Shown: positions 17,247-25,802, counted from the stretch's first letter. The stretch: 64,000 nt of DNA from Kutzneria sp. CA-103260 (GCF_018263855.1 NZ_CP073318.1:9672001-9736000), one strand, 5' to 3'. A program made the numbers and translations. Notes: generated by a model from the sequence alone, not told the origin.

Positions 17247-17771
17247 GTGGCCTACCCAGACGACCTGCTCGGCCAGGACGAGCACGTCGTGATCCACAAG
17301 CACCCGCACTGGAAGATGCTGTTCTGGCCGATCGTGACCTTCCTGGTCACCATCGGCGCCGGCGCCTATCTCGCGGCGCTGGTCAGCAGCCAGGACTGGC
17401 ATCTCTACGCCTGGATCGCGATCGGCGTCGTCGCCCTGATCGTGATCATCTGGGTCGTGCTCGGCCCGCTGATCCGGTGGCGGACCACCCACTTCGTGCT
17501 CACCACCCACCGGGTGATGGTGCGCGAGGGCGTGCTCACCCGGACCGGCATCGACATCCCGATGTCGCGGATCAACAGCGTGCAGTTCCGGCACGGCCTG
17601 TTCGACCGGCTGGTCGGCGCGGGCACCCTAATCGTCGAGTCGGCCTCGGACGAGCCGCTGGAGTTCGACGACATCCCCAACGTGGAGCGGGTGCACTCGC
17701 TGCTCTACCGGGAGATCAACGACGACCCCGACGACGACTTCCACCCCGGCCACTCGCGGAGCGAGCGGTGA
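17247..17771 (+). CDS. PH-domain (bPH2/YdbS-like) membrane protein
   Basis: A 174-residue membrane protein. Two membrane helices at about 30-55 and 62-88 are followed by a bacterial PH-like domain (HFVLTTHRVMVREGVLTRTGIDIPMSRINSV...GAGTLIVESASDE). It corresponds in position to the conserved membrane gene next to birA in mycobacteria. The function is unknown. GTG 17247 has GGGAGG about 7 nt upstream. Its stop overlaps the HMG-CoA lyase start (GTGA), opening a four-gene coupled run. Confidence 0.88.
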   Translation: MAYPDDLLGQDEHVVIHKHPHWKMLFWPIVTFLVTIGAGAYLAALVSSQDWHLYAWIAIGVVALIVIIWVVLGPLIRWRTTHFVLTTHRVMVREGVLTRTGIDIPMSRINSVQFRHGLFDRLVGAGTLIVESASDEPLEFDDIPNVERVHSLLYREINDDPDDDFHPGHSRSER

Positions 17772-18697
17772 GCGCCCGATCGGTCGGCCTGCCCAGCACC
17801 GTGCCCGGATCCGGGCTGCCGGCGCGGGTCACGATCTGGGAGGTCGGCGCGCGCGACGGCCTGCAGAACGAGTCGTCGGTCGTGGACGTCGAGGTGAAGC
17901 TGGAGTTCCTGGACCGGCTGGCCGAGTCCGGCCTGTCGGTGCTGGAGGCGACCAGCTTCGTGCACCCGAAGTGGGTGCCCCAGCTGGCCGACGCCGAGCA
18001 GTTGCTGGCCGGGCTCAAGCAGCGTGACGGCGTGTCGTATCCGGTGCTCGTGCCCAACGAGCGCGGGCTGGACCGGGCGCTGGCCGCGGGTGTGCGGCAC
18101 ATCGCCATCTTCGGCAGCGCCACCGAGACGTTCGCCAACAAGAACCTGAACCGGACCCTCGACGAGCAGTTCGCCATGTTCGAGCCGGTCGTCACGCGGG
18201 CCCGCAAGGAAGGACTGGACGTCCGGGCGTACGTGTCGATGTGCTTCGGCGACCCCTGGGAGGGGCACGTCGAGCCGGCGCAGGTGGTGTCGGTGGGGAC
18301 CCGGCTGCTGGACATGGGCTGCTCGCAGCTGTCCCTCGGCGACACCATCGGCGTCGCGACCCCCGGGCAGGTGGAGGCGGTCGTCGGCGGTTTCCCGACC
18401 GTCGACAACCTGGCCGTGCACTTCCACGACACGTACGGGCAGGCGCTGTCCAACACGTTGGCGGCACTGCGTCTCGGCGTGACCACAGTGGACTCCTCGG
18501 CCGGCGGCCTCGGCGGCTGCCCGTACGCCGAGTCGGCGACCGGCAACCTCGCCACCGAGGACCTGGTGTGGATGCTGGACGGCCTAGGCATCGAGCACGG
18601 AGTCGACCTGGACAAGCTGGTAGCCACCAGCGCGTGGATGGCGGAGCGGCTGGGACGGCCGAGCCCGTCCGGGGTCGTGCGGGCCCTGGCCGGATGA
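17768..18697 (+). CDS. mvaB: Hydroxymethylglutaryl-CoA lyase
   Basis: A 309-residue TIM-barrel enzyme that splits HMG-CoA into acetoacetate and acetyl-CoA, the last step of leucine degradation. Conserved motifs: EVGARDGLQNE (metal and substrate), EATSFVHPKWVPQL, LSLGDTIGVATP, VHFHDTYGQAL (metal His) and the loop GLGGCPYAESATGN with the catalytic Cys. GTG 17768 overlaps the previous TGA; the stop overlaps the next ATG (ATGA). No other leucine-degradation gene is adjacent, which is unusual. Confidence 0.93.
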   Translation: MSARSVGLPSTVPGSGLPARVTIWEVGARDGLQNESSVVDVEVKLEFLDRLAESGLSVLEATSFVHPKWVPQLADAEQLLAGLKQRDGVSYPVLVPNERGLDRALAAGVRHIAIFGSATETFANKNLNRTLDEQFAMFEPVVTRARKEGLDVRAYVSMCFGDPWEGHVEPAQVVSVGTRLLDMGCSQLSLGDTIGVATPGQVEAVVGGFPTVDNLAVHFHDTYGQALSNTLAALRLGVTTVDSSAGGLGGCPYAESATGNLATEDLVWMLDGLGIEHGVDLDKLVATSAWMAERLGRPSPSGVVRALAG

Positions 18698-19317
18698 GTG
18701 CCGGCACCGGAGTCGACGCCACGGTCGTCGCCCTGACCGAGCAGACCTGGCCCGCCCTGCAGGAGCTGCTCGGTCCGCAGGGCGGGGCCAGCGGCTGCTG
18801 GTGCATGTGGTTCCGGCGCACGGCCAACGACTTCAAGCGCAACAAGGGGGAGCCGAACCGGCAGGCGCTCGGCGAGCTGGTCGGCTCGGGTGAGCCGGTC
18901 GGGCTGCTGGCTCTGGACGCCGGCGGCAAGGCCGTCGGCTGGGCCGCCGTCGCGCCCCGGCTCGCGCACATCCGCCTGGACCGGTCCGCGGTCGCCGCCC
19001 CGCCCGATCCCCGTGAAGACCTGTCCGACGTCTGGTCCGTGACGTGTTTCTTCGTGCACCGCACGGCCCGCGGCACGGGCATCACGCGCTCGCTGCTCGA
19101 CGCCGCCGTGACCTACGCGGCCGAGCACGGGGCCCGCTGCATCGAGGGCTATCCCACCACAGTGTCTCGCGGGACACCCGCACCCGGGCTCGAAGGCGAG
19201 CACAAGCAGGTCAGCACCCTGTACCACGGCACGCTGACGATGTTCCTGGACGCCGGGTTCGAGCTGATCGGCCGGCGCGGCATCAAGCGCGCCCTGGTGC
19301 GCCGAGACCTCCGGTGA
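18694..19317 (+). CDS. GNAT family acetyltransferase
   Basis: A 207-residue protein. The block GCWCMWFRRTANDFK near residue 35 and the C-terminal EGYPTTVSRG...STLYHGTLTMFLDAGFELIGRRG are typical of a GNAT subfamily common in actinomycetes. The acetyl-CoA loop is FFVHRTARGTGITRSLL. The substrate is unknown. ATG 18694 overlaps the mvaB stop (ATGA), and its own TGA overlaps the cbiZ GTG, so all four genes in the run are translationally coupled. Confidence 0.83.
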   Translation: MSAGTGVDATVVALTEQTWPALQELLGPQGGASGCWCMWFRRTANDFKRNKGEPNRQALGELVGSGEPVGLLALDAGGKAVGWAAVAPRLAHIRLDRSAVAAPPDPREDLSDVWSVTCFFVHRTARGTGITRSLLDAAVTYAAEHGARCIEGYPTTVSRGTPAPGLEGEHKQVSTLYHGTLTMFLDAGFELIGRRGIKRALVRRDLR

Positions 19318-19910
19318 TCATCACCTACGTCGAGTCGTCACCCGTGTTGGTGTGGCGGTTCGACCGGCCCCGGCTGGCCATCTCCTCCGCGCCCTACGGC
19401 GGCGGCGTCGGCGAACGCGGCTGGGTGCTCAACGCGACCGTGCCGCACGGCTACGACCGGCTTGACCCCGACCGGCACGTCGCGGAGATCGCCGCCGAGC
19501 TGAAGCTCACCGGTCCCGGCACCGGCCTGCTCACCGCGGTCGACGTGCGCAAGGTCGTCTCGGTGACCGAGCGCGGAGTCACCGCCGAGGTCACCACCGG
19601 GATCAGCGTGCCGACGTGGGCCGCCGCGCCGGACGCCGCCGGGGAGCGCATCGGCACCATCAACGCGGTCTGCCGGTTACCCGTGCGGTTAAGCCCGGCC
19701 GCTCTGGTCAACGCCGTCGCCACCGTGACCGAGGCCAAGTCCCAGGCCCTGTTCGAGGCCGGCGTCGAAGGCACCGGCACCGCCACCGACGCGGTTGTCT
19801 TACTGTGCCCCACTTTCGGGCCGGTCGAGCCGTACGGCGGGCCCCGTTCCCGCGTCGGTGCCGCACTGGCCCGTGCAGTGCACGAGGCCGTCAGTTCTGG
19901 TTTGCCTTGA
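19314..19910 (+). CDS. cbiZ: Adenosylcobinamide amidohydrolase (CbiZ)
   Basis: A 198-residue protein matching CbiZ. It removes the aminopropanol side chain of adenosylcobinamide to give adenosylcobyric acid, allowing salvage of incomplete corrinoids. Recognisable blocks are SSAPYGGGVGERGWVLNATVP, GTINAVCRLPVRLSPAALVNA, TEAKSQALFEAGVEGTGTATDA and GPRSRVGAALARAVHEAV. It stands alone: no other cobalamin gene is in the window. Its last 20 bp overlap the 3' end of the convergent serine hydrolase gene. Confidence 0.88.
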   Translation: MIITYVESSPVLVWRFDRPRLAISSAPYGGGVGERGWVLNATVPHGYDRLDPDRHVAEIAAELKLTGPGTGLLTAVDVRKVVSVTERGVTAEVTTGISVPTWAAAPDAAGERIGTINAVCRLPVRLSPAALVNAVATVTEAKSQALFEAGVEGTGTATDAVVLLCPTFGPVEPYGGPRSRVGAALARAVHEAVSSGLP

Positions 19911-21081
19911 CTGGCTTGTCGAACATGGCGCAGATCGCGGCGTTCGACAGCGCTTTGCTTGCGGCGGCGAGCTTTGGCTCGGCGTCGAACTCACTGAACA
20001 GTTCCGTGGAAATCAACACCGACCCCGTGCGATCGCCGGCGCTGTCGGTGAAGTTGGCACTCAAGTAGCCGGGCACGCCGCCATCGTGTTCCCAGACCGT
20101 GCCGCACGGGGTGGTTCCGGTCTCGATGCCCAGCCCGTAGCCGGGACCGTCGGGCTGATCGGGGAAAACCGGTACGGTGTCACGCATCTGCGCGAGCTGG
20201 GCGGCGGGCAGCAGCTTCCCGGACATCAATGCCGCGTAGAACCGGGCCCAGTCCGAGGCGGTCGACACCACCGCGCCCGCAGCCCCGCCCCAGCGCACGT
20301 TGTTGTCGGAGACGTCCACGTGACCGTCGTGCCGCGGCCCGACGATGGTTCCGATGTCGGCCGGCATCTCCGGCGGCAGGTGGGCGGCATCCGGCTCGTA
20401 GCCGCGCACATGCGGGCCGGACCATGAGCCGTCGGTGGCGAAGTACGTGTGCTGGAGGCCGAGCGGCCGCGTGATTCGATCCCGCACCAGGTCGGCCACG
20501 CTCTTCCCGGTGGCCCGTTCCAGGACCGCGCCGATCGCGACGTAGTTCGTGTTGCTGTAGGACCACTGTGTCCCTGGCGGAAAGAGCGGCGGGTGCTGCA
20601 CCCCGACGGCGAGCAGCTCCTGATTCGTCCACGGGTGCGGGTCGCGGCCGAGGATCGACGGCAGCAGCGCGGGGTCGTTGGTGTAGTCGTACAGGCCGCT
20701 GGTGTGGTTCAGCAGCATGCGTAAGGTGATCGCCTGACCGTTGGGAACCTTGTCCGGCAACCACTTCCGCACCGGATCGGTCAGCGCGAGCCGGCCGTCG
20801 GCGACCAGTTGCAACACCAGTGTGGCCATCATGGTCTTGGTGTTGGACCCCATGCGGAACTCGTCCCCGGCCGCGAGCCGGTGATCCTCTTTGGTCCAGT
20901 CGGCCTGCTCGGCGATCTCCGCCGGACGCCCGTGCCCGTCGTCCACCCGCACGATCACCCCGGGGGCGCCGGCGGCGACCAGGTCCCGGGCCAGCTGTCG
21001 AAGCGGCGCCGTGGGGTCGGGCGGGCACAGGACCGTGCCCGCTGTCACCGCCACGGCTGTCACCAGGTGCAGCCACCGCAT
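19891..21081 (-). CDS. Secreted serine hydrolase, beta-lactamase class C / DD-carboxypeptidase type
   Basis: A 396-residue protein with a short signal sequence (about 1-20). The penicillin-binding fold is complete: SxxK in MGSNTKTMMA (Ser79, Lys82), the tyrosine motif YSNTNYVAIG near residue 177, and HDGG in the C-terminal third in place of KTG. Cys residues in ETGTTPCGTVW and NAAICAM may pair outside the cell. It could be a DD-peptidase, an esterase or a beta-lactamase; DD-peptidase-like is most likely given NHTSGLYDY. It starts 6 bp after the MaoC gene. Confidence 0.88.
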   Translation of the reverse strand: MRWLHLVTAVAVTAGTVLCPPDPTAPLRQLARDLVAAGAPGVIVRVDDGHGRPAEIAEQADWTKEDHRLAAGDEFRMGSNTKTMMATLVLQLVADGRLALTDPVRKWLPDKVPNGQAITLRMLLNHTSGLYDYTNDPALLPSILGRDPHPWTNQELLAVGVQHPPLFPPGTQWSYSNTNYVAIGAVLERATGKSVADLVRDRITRPLGLQHTYFATDGSWSGPHVRGYEPDAAHLPPEMPADIGTIVGPRHDGHVDVSDNNVRWGGAAGAVVSTASDWARFYAALMSGKLLPAAQLAQMRDTVPVFPDQPDGPGYGLGIETGTTPCGTVWEHDGGVPGYLSANFTDSAGDRTGSVLISTELFSEFDAEPKLAAASKALSNAAICAMFDKPVKANQN

Positions 21082-21087
21082 GGGGTG

Positions 21088-21525
21088 CTAGCCCCTCGTG
21101 CCGAACATGCCGGTGAACGTGGACCGCAGCACCGGCTGCCCGTCCCGGTCGGCCTGCGCGCGGATCTCCACCAGGCCCAGGTTCGGGCGGCTCCTGGACA
21201 GCCGCGCCGACAGCACCTCCAGCGAGAAGTCCAGCTTGTCGCCGGGGAACACCGGGGCCGGCCAGAGCAGGTCCTTGCCGCCGGGCGAGCCCTGCGAGGT
21301 GGAGTCGGCCAGCACGGTGTCCACGTACGCGCGCATCCACAGGCCCATGGTGAACCAGCCGGACGCGCACAGGCCGCCGAGCACCGAGTTCTTGCCGGCC
21401 TCCTCGTCGAGGTGGAACGGCTGCGGGTCGAACCGGGCCGCGAAGGCGAGCATCTCGTCCCGGTCCACGGTGGTGCTGCCCAGCTCGACCACGCGGCCGG
21501 CGGGCAGGTCCTCGAAAGCGATCAC
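21088..21525 (-). CDS. MaoC-like hot-dog dehydratase
   Basis: A 145-residue hot-dog protein: FEDLPAGRVVELGSTTVDRDEMLAFAARFDPQPFHLDEEA is the MaoC (R)-enoyl-CoA hydratase signature, with the catalytic Asp and His in DPQPFH. It probably hydrates an enoyl-CoA; the substrate is unknown. GTG 21525 has AGGAA 7 nt upstream. Co-transcribed with the serine hydrolase downstream. Confidence 0.88.
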   Translation of the reverse strand: MIAFEDLPAGRVVELGSTTVDRDEMLAFAARFDPQPFHLDEEAGKNSVLGGLCASGWFTMGLWMRAYVDTVLADSTSQGSPGGKDLLWPAPVFPGDKLDFSLEVLSARLSRSRPNLGLVEIRAQADRDGQPVLRSTFTGMFGTRG

Positions 21526-21612
21526 AGCTCATTCCTACCCGATCGAGTGGAACCGAACGTGGGGAACGCGCGTCCGACCCTCTGACGTGCCCACCATGCT
21601 GGAGGTACCGGG

Positions 21613-22068
21613 GTGCCAGTTGACCACCAGGCCGAGGTAGACCAGCTCATGGCCGACTACCGGCGCAGCCGCGAGCAGCTGGTCGCCGTGCAGCGCGGCA
21701 TGGCCTCGATCCGGGAGACCGCGACGAGCCACGACGAGCTGGTCACGGTGACCGTGGGTCCCAGAGGCACGCTCATCGACCTCGTCATCGACGACCGCGC
21801 CTACCAGCGGCTGCGGCCGTCCGAGCTGGCCGACCTGATCGTCCGCACCACCGATGTCGCGGTCGCGGGGGCGACCAGACGCATGCACGACCAGCTGGCG
21901 CCGGTGCTGCCGGCCGGCTCGGATCCGGACGCCGTGCTCAACGGCCGGGCCGACCTGAGTGACACGGAGATCGAGCCCGAGCCACAGCCGGGTCGGCATG
22001 CGCGCCGGCCCCGGGAAGACGACAGTTTCGAGAACCGCAGCTGGCTGACCGATGGGAGGCACGCGTGA
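21613..22068 (+). CDS. YbaB/EbfC-like protein of an ESX locus
   Basis: A 151-residue protein whose first 95 residues match the YbaB/EbfC fold: a helix (AEVDQLMADYRRSREQLVAVQRGM), a beta strand (LVTVTVGPRGTLIDLVI) and a closing helix (LADLIVRTTDVAVAGA). The remaining 55 residues are acidic and basic and look disordered. YbaB proteins bind DNA as dimers, and members of this type often precede WXG100 and toxin genes in actinomycete type VII loci. GTG 21613 follows GGAGG. It overlaps the WXG-like gene by GTGA. Confidence 0.8.
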   Translation: MPVDHQAEVDQLMADYRRSREQLVAVQRGMASIRETATSHDELVTVTVGPRGTLIDLVIDDRAYQRLRPSELADLIVRTTDVAVAGATRRMHDQLAPVLPAGSDPDAVLNGRADLSDTEIEPEPQPGRHARRPREDDSFENRSWLTDGRHA

Positions 22069-22376
22069 ACACCGGGGGCTTCAGCACCGATGTCGACCTC
22101 GTGCTGGATCGGGCCAGCCAGCTCGACGGGCTGTCCGACACCGCGCAGGCCATCTTCAAGGAGCTGTCCGACGCGCTGGACGCCGCCGGCCAGTGCTGGG
22201 GGACCGACCAAGTGGGCCAGAGCTTCGCCAGCGGCTACACCGACGCCGCCGAGGCGACGTTCGAGCTGGTCAAGGCCCTGCCCGGGCAGCTGACCGACGT
22301 CGGTGGCCGGCTGGCCGACCACGCCCACATCCACCGGTCGGCCGACCAGGCCATCGCCACCGGACGCTCGGACTGA
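22065..22376 (+). CDS. WXG100-like small protein
   Basis: A 103-residue two-helix protein. A central tryptophan-glycine turn (CWGTDQVGQSF, Trp at residue 45) separates two amphipathic helices, as in ESAT-6/CFP-10-type proteins. It is the probable secretion partner for the TNT toxin downstream, 28 bp away. Start GTG 22065 is coupled to the YbaB-like gene. Confidence 0.78.
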   Translation: MNTGGFSTDVDLVLDRASQLDGLSDTAQAIFKELSDALDAAGQCWGTDQVGQSFASGYTDAAEATFELVKALPGQLTDVGGRLADHAHIHRSADQAIATGRSD

Positions 22377-22404
22377 CTTCGCGGACTGAGGGGAAGCACC
22401 ACCG

Positions 22405-24624
22405 ATGGGGATCACCCTGCCGACCGACCTGGCCGAGATCGCCGGGCAGGTCGGCGTGCAGTGGCCGCAGGCCGACGAGACCGCGATGCACAACGCCGCG
22501 CAGGCGTGGCGCACCGCCGCCGCCAAGCTGACGACGCTGGCCAAGGACGCCGACAAGACCGCCAGCGACGCGCTCGGCGCGATGGACGGAAAAGCCGCCG
22601 ACGCCGCCGACCGGTACTGGGGCAAGTTCGTGAACGGCGAGAACGCCAGGTTCACGCAGGCCGTGCAGGGCTGTCTGGCCGCCGCCGACCGGCTGGAGCA
22701 GGCCGCGCAGAAGATCGGCGCGGCCAAGGTGGAGATCGTCCGCAAGCTGACGGCCGTGTCGCAGCAGAGCGGGGCGGCCAACGCCACGCCCGGCTCCCTG
22801 TCCAAGGCCGGTCTGAACACCCTGTTGTCCGGGGCCGGCTCCGACATCAACGGCATCCTCGGCGGCCTCACCGACGCGGTGAACCCGTCGACGTTGACCA
22901 CGCCGACCGTCACCGCCGACGCGCCGGCCGCCTTCGACGGCACCCACCAGGTCGTCGGGCCGAACGGTGGGCTGCTCGGGCTGTCCACGGGGCTGCCGGA
23001 CGTCGACAACCTGCTGGGCGGGTCGTCGTCGCAGGTCGCGGTGGACCCGACAACCGGTCAATATGTCGACAAAACGACCGGTCAGGTGATCGATCCGAAG
23101 ACCGGCCTGCCGGTGCTGCCGGGTTCCCAGGACAACTTCCTCGGCCACGACGGTCCGACCGGCCAGTTCCCGGTCGGCGGCGCCCAGCCCGCCGGCGCAG
23201 CGCCGGGGGCCGACGCGCCGACCGGTCCGGTGCCGCAGCACGTCATCAACGCCGCCGCGTCGCCGGACTACGGCTCTCATGGTGGTTACAGCGGTGGCGG
23301 CGGTGGTGGCTACTCGCCGCCTCCCGTCTACTCCGATCCCACGCCGACCGGGCCCGTGCACGTCGCGCCGCATGTGCCGCAGTCGACCACCGTGCAGTCG
23401 GCAGCCCCGGTGTACACGCCGCCGCCCGCGCCGGAGGCCCCCGTCTATCAGCCGCCGCCCAGCGGTGGCGGCACCTACTGGACGCCGCCGGCCGTGGACA
23501 ACCCCGCGCCCATCGGGTCCGGGCCGGTCGGCTCGGTGCCGGGTATGCCGGGGCCGCGCGGGTCGATGCCCCCGGCCTTCGGTCAACCCGGGGTGCCGGG
23601 TGCGCCAGGGCAGCCCGGGGCTTCGGCTGTCGGTCCGTTCGCCGGTGGAGCTGGTGCTGGCGGGCCCGGTGCCGGCGGTGTCGGTCCCGGTGGAGGTGTG
23701 GCCGGTGGGGCTGTCGCCGGGGGCGTCGGTCCGGTCGGCCAGCCCGGTGCCGGTCAACCTGGTGCCGGTCAGTTCGGCGCGGGTCAGCCCGGTGTTGGCC
23801 AGCCTGGTGCCGGACAGCCTGGTGCCGGACAGCCGTTCGCGCAGCAGCCTGGCAGCGGCGCGCCGGGGGCCGGCGCCGCCGCGATCGTGAACGCCACGCG
23901 TCGTCCGGCGCCCGGTGACGTCGCCGGCGTCTTCATCGACGACCCGCGGTCCGTGGTCAAGCCCGTGGTGAAGCGGCCGACCATCGCGCCCGGCCTGTTC
24001 ATGGTCTACATGTTCCCCATCGGCCACATGCCGACCCCCAGCTCGCGGCCCGCGCGCCAGCTGCCGCCGCCGCCCGCCGAGGTCGACTACGCCGCCGGCC
24101 TGCGGTTCCAGCCGCACGACCATCCCGAGTCCGGCCTGATTCAGCGGCTCGGGGCCGCCGACACCGAGGCGCCCGCATCCCGTACCGGCGAGGAGAGCGG
24201 GCTCGCCGAGGGCTACGACCCCCTCGGCGGCGAGAACGAGCGTGACTGGGACCGCCGGTTCCTGGTCCGCCCCGGCACCGAGGAGCGCCGGGCCGAGTAC
24301 GCGTGGCCGCCCGGGGAGCTGTTCCCCGAGGGAGGCTGCGACGCCGGCGAGGCCGTCGTCCTCAAACCTGGGGCCGTGATCGACCGTTTCGGCACACCCG
24401 AAGGCCGTGTCTTCGGGGTCGACGGCACCCCCTATGCGCAGCGCTCCCTGCCGCCCGAGCACCTCGACGCCGGCTACCGGCGTTACAAGGTGCTCGCCCC
24501 GCTCCCGATGTGGCAGACCATCAGCGCCGCCTGGTTCGGCCAGTCCGGCGGCGGTGTCCGCTACCGCTCCGTCTACCCCGCCGCCGACCTCGTCGCGCTC
24601 GGCTACCTGGAGGTTGTCGCATGA
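22405..24624 (+). CDS. Type VII-secreted TNT-domain toxin
   Basis: A 739-residue polymorphic toxin. Residues 1-130 form a WXG/PPE-like helical region with the turn YWGKFV near residue 72. Residues 200-510 are low complexity, dominated by Pro, Gly, Ala and Val, with many GAGQ repeats. The last 130 residues are a TNT domain: EYAWPPGELFPEGG, LKPGAVIDRFG, GVDGTPYAQRSLPP, WFGQSGGGV and ALGYLEVV follow the fold of the M. tuberculosis CpnT C-terminus, an NAD+ glycohydrolase. Two positions that are His and Gln in my recollection of active TNTs read Arg here (692 and 719), so activity is uncertain. SD GGGGAAG precedes ATG 22405. The next gene overlaps its stop. Confidence 0.86.
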   Translation: MGITLPTDLAEIAGQVGVQWPQADETAMHNAAQAWRTAAAKLTTLAKDADKTASDALGAMDGKAADAADRYWGKFVNGENARFTQAVQGCLAAADRLEQAAQKIGAAKVEIVRKLTAVSQQSGAANATPGSLSKAGLNTLLSGAGSDINGILGGLTDAVNPSTLTTPTVTADAPAAFDGTHQVVGPNGGLLGLSTGLPDVDNLLGGSSSQVAVDPTTGQYVDKTTGQVIDPKTGLPVLPGSQDNFLGHDGPTGQFPVGGAQPAGAAPGADAPTGPVPQHVINAAASPDYGSHGGYSGGGGGGYSPPPVYSDPTPTGPVHVAPHVPQSTTVQSAAPVYTPPPAPEAPVYQPPPSGGGTYWTPPAVDNPAPIGSGPVGSVPGMPGPRGSMPPAFGQPGVPGAPGQPGASAVGPFAGGAGAGGPGAGGVGPGGGVAGGAVAGGVGPVGQPGAGQPGAGQFGAGQPGVGQPGAGQPGAGQPFAQQPGSGAPGAGAAAIVNATRRPAPGDVAGVFIDDPRSVVKPVVKRPTIAPGLFMVYMFPIGHMPTPSSRPARQLPPPPAEVDYAAGLRFQPHDHPESGLIQRLGAADTEAPASRTGEESGLAEGYDPLGGENERDWDRRFLVRPGTEERRAEYAWPPGELFPEGGCDAGEAVVLKPGAVIDRFGTPEGRVFGVDGTPYAQRSLPPEHLDAGYRRYKVLAPLPMWQTISAAWFGQSGGGVRYRSVYPAADLVALGYLEVVA

Positions 24625-24992
24625 ACGCCGAGTCCATCACCACCTGGCTGGAGACCGTGGGGGTGCCCGCCGAGGTCGTCTCCGTCGGCACCGAGTCCGA
24701 CAACGCCTGGTGTCTGCTGCGCGAGGAGCCCGCCGCCGAGGACAACGCCGTCACCTGGGAGGTGTTCTGGCGCGAGCAGGGCAACCGCTACGACTGGGCC
24801 CGCTTCACCAACGAGCAGGTCGCCTGCCACTACCTGTTCGGCCGCCTCACCTGGGCCCAGGTCGCCCGCGGCGCCGTCGGCGTGCTCCCGACACCGGCTG
24901 AGCCGTCGGCTGCGCCGGCTCCGGCGGCCGCTGATCAAGCCGCCGCTCCCGCGCAGCCGGCGCCCGAACAGGCGCCGGCTCCGCAGGCGTGA
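24621..24992 (+). CDS. Probable immunity protein for the TNT toxin
   Basis: A 123-residue cytosolic protein. The first 88 residues are a compact acidic domain (NAWCLLREEPAAEDNAVTWEVFWREQGNRYDW) and the last 35 a repetitive Ala/Pro/Gln tail. ATG 24621 overlaps the toxin stop (ATGA), the position where immunity genes are expected. In TNT systems the partner is a cytosolic inhibitor of the NADase. The function is inferred from position alone, since the sequence was not recognised. Its stop is one base from the hisN 3' end. Confidence 0.65.
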   Translation: MNAESITTWLETVGVPAEVVSVGTESDNAWCLLREEPAAEDNAVTWEVFWREQGNRYDWARFTNEQVACHYLFGRLTWAQVARGAVGVLPTPAEPSAAPAPAAADQAAAPAQPAPEQAPAPQA

Positions 24993-24993
24993 C

Positions 24994-25776
24994 CTAGCGG
25001 GCCACCAGCCGCAGCGCCTCGTCGTGCAGGTGGCTGTTGGTGCTCAGCGCCGAGCCGGCGGTGTAGTCGGGCTTGCCGGTCAGGTCGGTGAACCGGCCGC
25101 CGGCCTCGGTGACGAGGATCTGGGCGAACGCGACGTCCCACGGGTTGACGATGGCCTCGGCGGCGATGTCCATGACGCCCTCGGCGACCAGGCAGTGCGA
25201 CCAGAAGTCGCCGAACGCCCGGCTCTCCCAGCAGGCGTCGGCCAGCCGCAGGTACGCCTCGCGCGAGTGGTAGGTGGTCCACGCGCCGAGATCGGTCGTG
25301 GTCAGGTAGGCGTCCGCCATGGCCGACACGCCCGAGACGGAGATCCGTCGCGGCTCGGTGAGCGGGTCGGAGGTCCAGGCCCCCTCGCCCGCGGCGGCCC
25401 ACCAGCGGCGGGTCAGCGCGGGCGCGCTGCACAGGCCGACCTGGGGCTGGCCGTCCACGACGAGCGCGACCAGGGTGCCCCACACCGGCACCCCGCGTAG
25501 GAAGTTCTTGGTGCCGTCGATCGGATCCAGCACCCACGTTCGCCCAGGTCCGGCCGTGCCGCCGCGCTCCTCGCCCATGATCGCGTCGTCGGGGCGCTCG
25601 GCGGCGAGGATCTCGCGCACCGCGTCCTCGACCGCGACGTCGGCGTCGGTGACCGGCGTTCGGTCCGGTTTGCGCTCCACCCGCAGGTCGCGGGCCCGGA
25701 ACCGGGACAGTGTTATCGCGTCGGCCGCGTCCGCCAGCCGCAACGCCAAGGCCAAGTCGGCACCAATGGTTGACAC
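24994..25776 (-). CDS. hisN: Histidinol-phosphatase, inositol monophosphatase fold
   Basis: A 260-residue Mg-dependent phosphatase. GEERGGTAG, WVLDPIDGTKNF and NPWDVAF are the three metal-binding motifs of the IMPase superfamily. Length and start match actinobacterial HisN, which removes phosphate from L-histidinol phosphate; specificity for other phosphomonoesters cannot be excluded. GTG 25776 is divergent from the response regulator. It is not near other his genes. Confidence 0.85.
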   Translation of the reverse strand: MSTIGADLALALRLADAADAITLSRFRARDLRVERKPDRTPVTDADVAVEDAVREILAAERPDDAIMGEERGGTAGPGRTWVLDPIDGTKNFLRGVPVWGTLVALVVDGQPQVGLCSAPALTRRWWAAAGEGAWTSDPLTEPRRISVSGVSAMADAYLTTTDLGAWTTYHSREAYLRLADACWESRAFGDFWSHCLVAEGVMDIAAEAIVNPWDVAFAQILVTEAGGRFTDLTGKPDYTAGSALSTNSHLHDEALRLVAR

Positions 25777-25796
25777 GGGTTGGATGTTGTCACGCC

Positions 25797-25802
25797 TAGG
25801 CT
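25797..25802 (+). promoter_or_regulatory. Putative -10 of leaderless promoter for the response regulator
   Basis: TAGGCT is followed after 7 nt by the GTG at 25810. Only 33 bp separate the two divergent start codons of hisN and this gene, so their promoters overlap. Confidence 0.45.

Noticed and set aside
22270..24462. A 730-codon open frame antisense to the TNT toxin gene
   Set aside because: Its composition is dominated by Gly, Arg and His as expected from a reversed Pro/Gly-rich gene, and no domain is seen; the sense strand holds a clear toxin.
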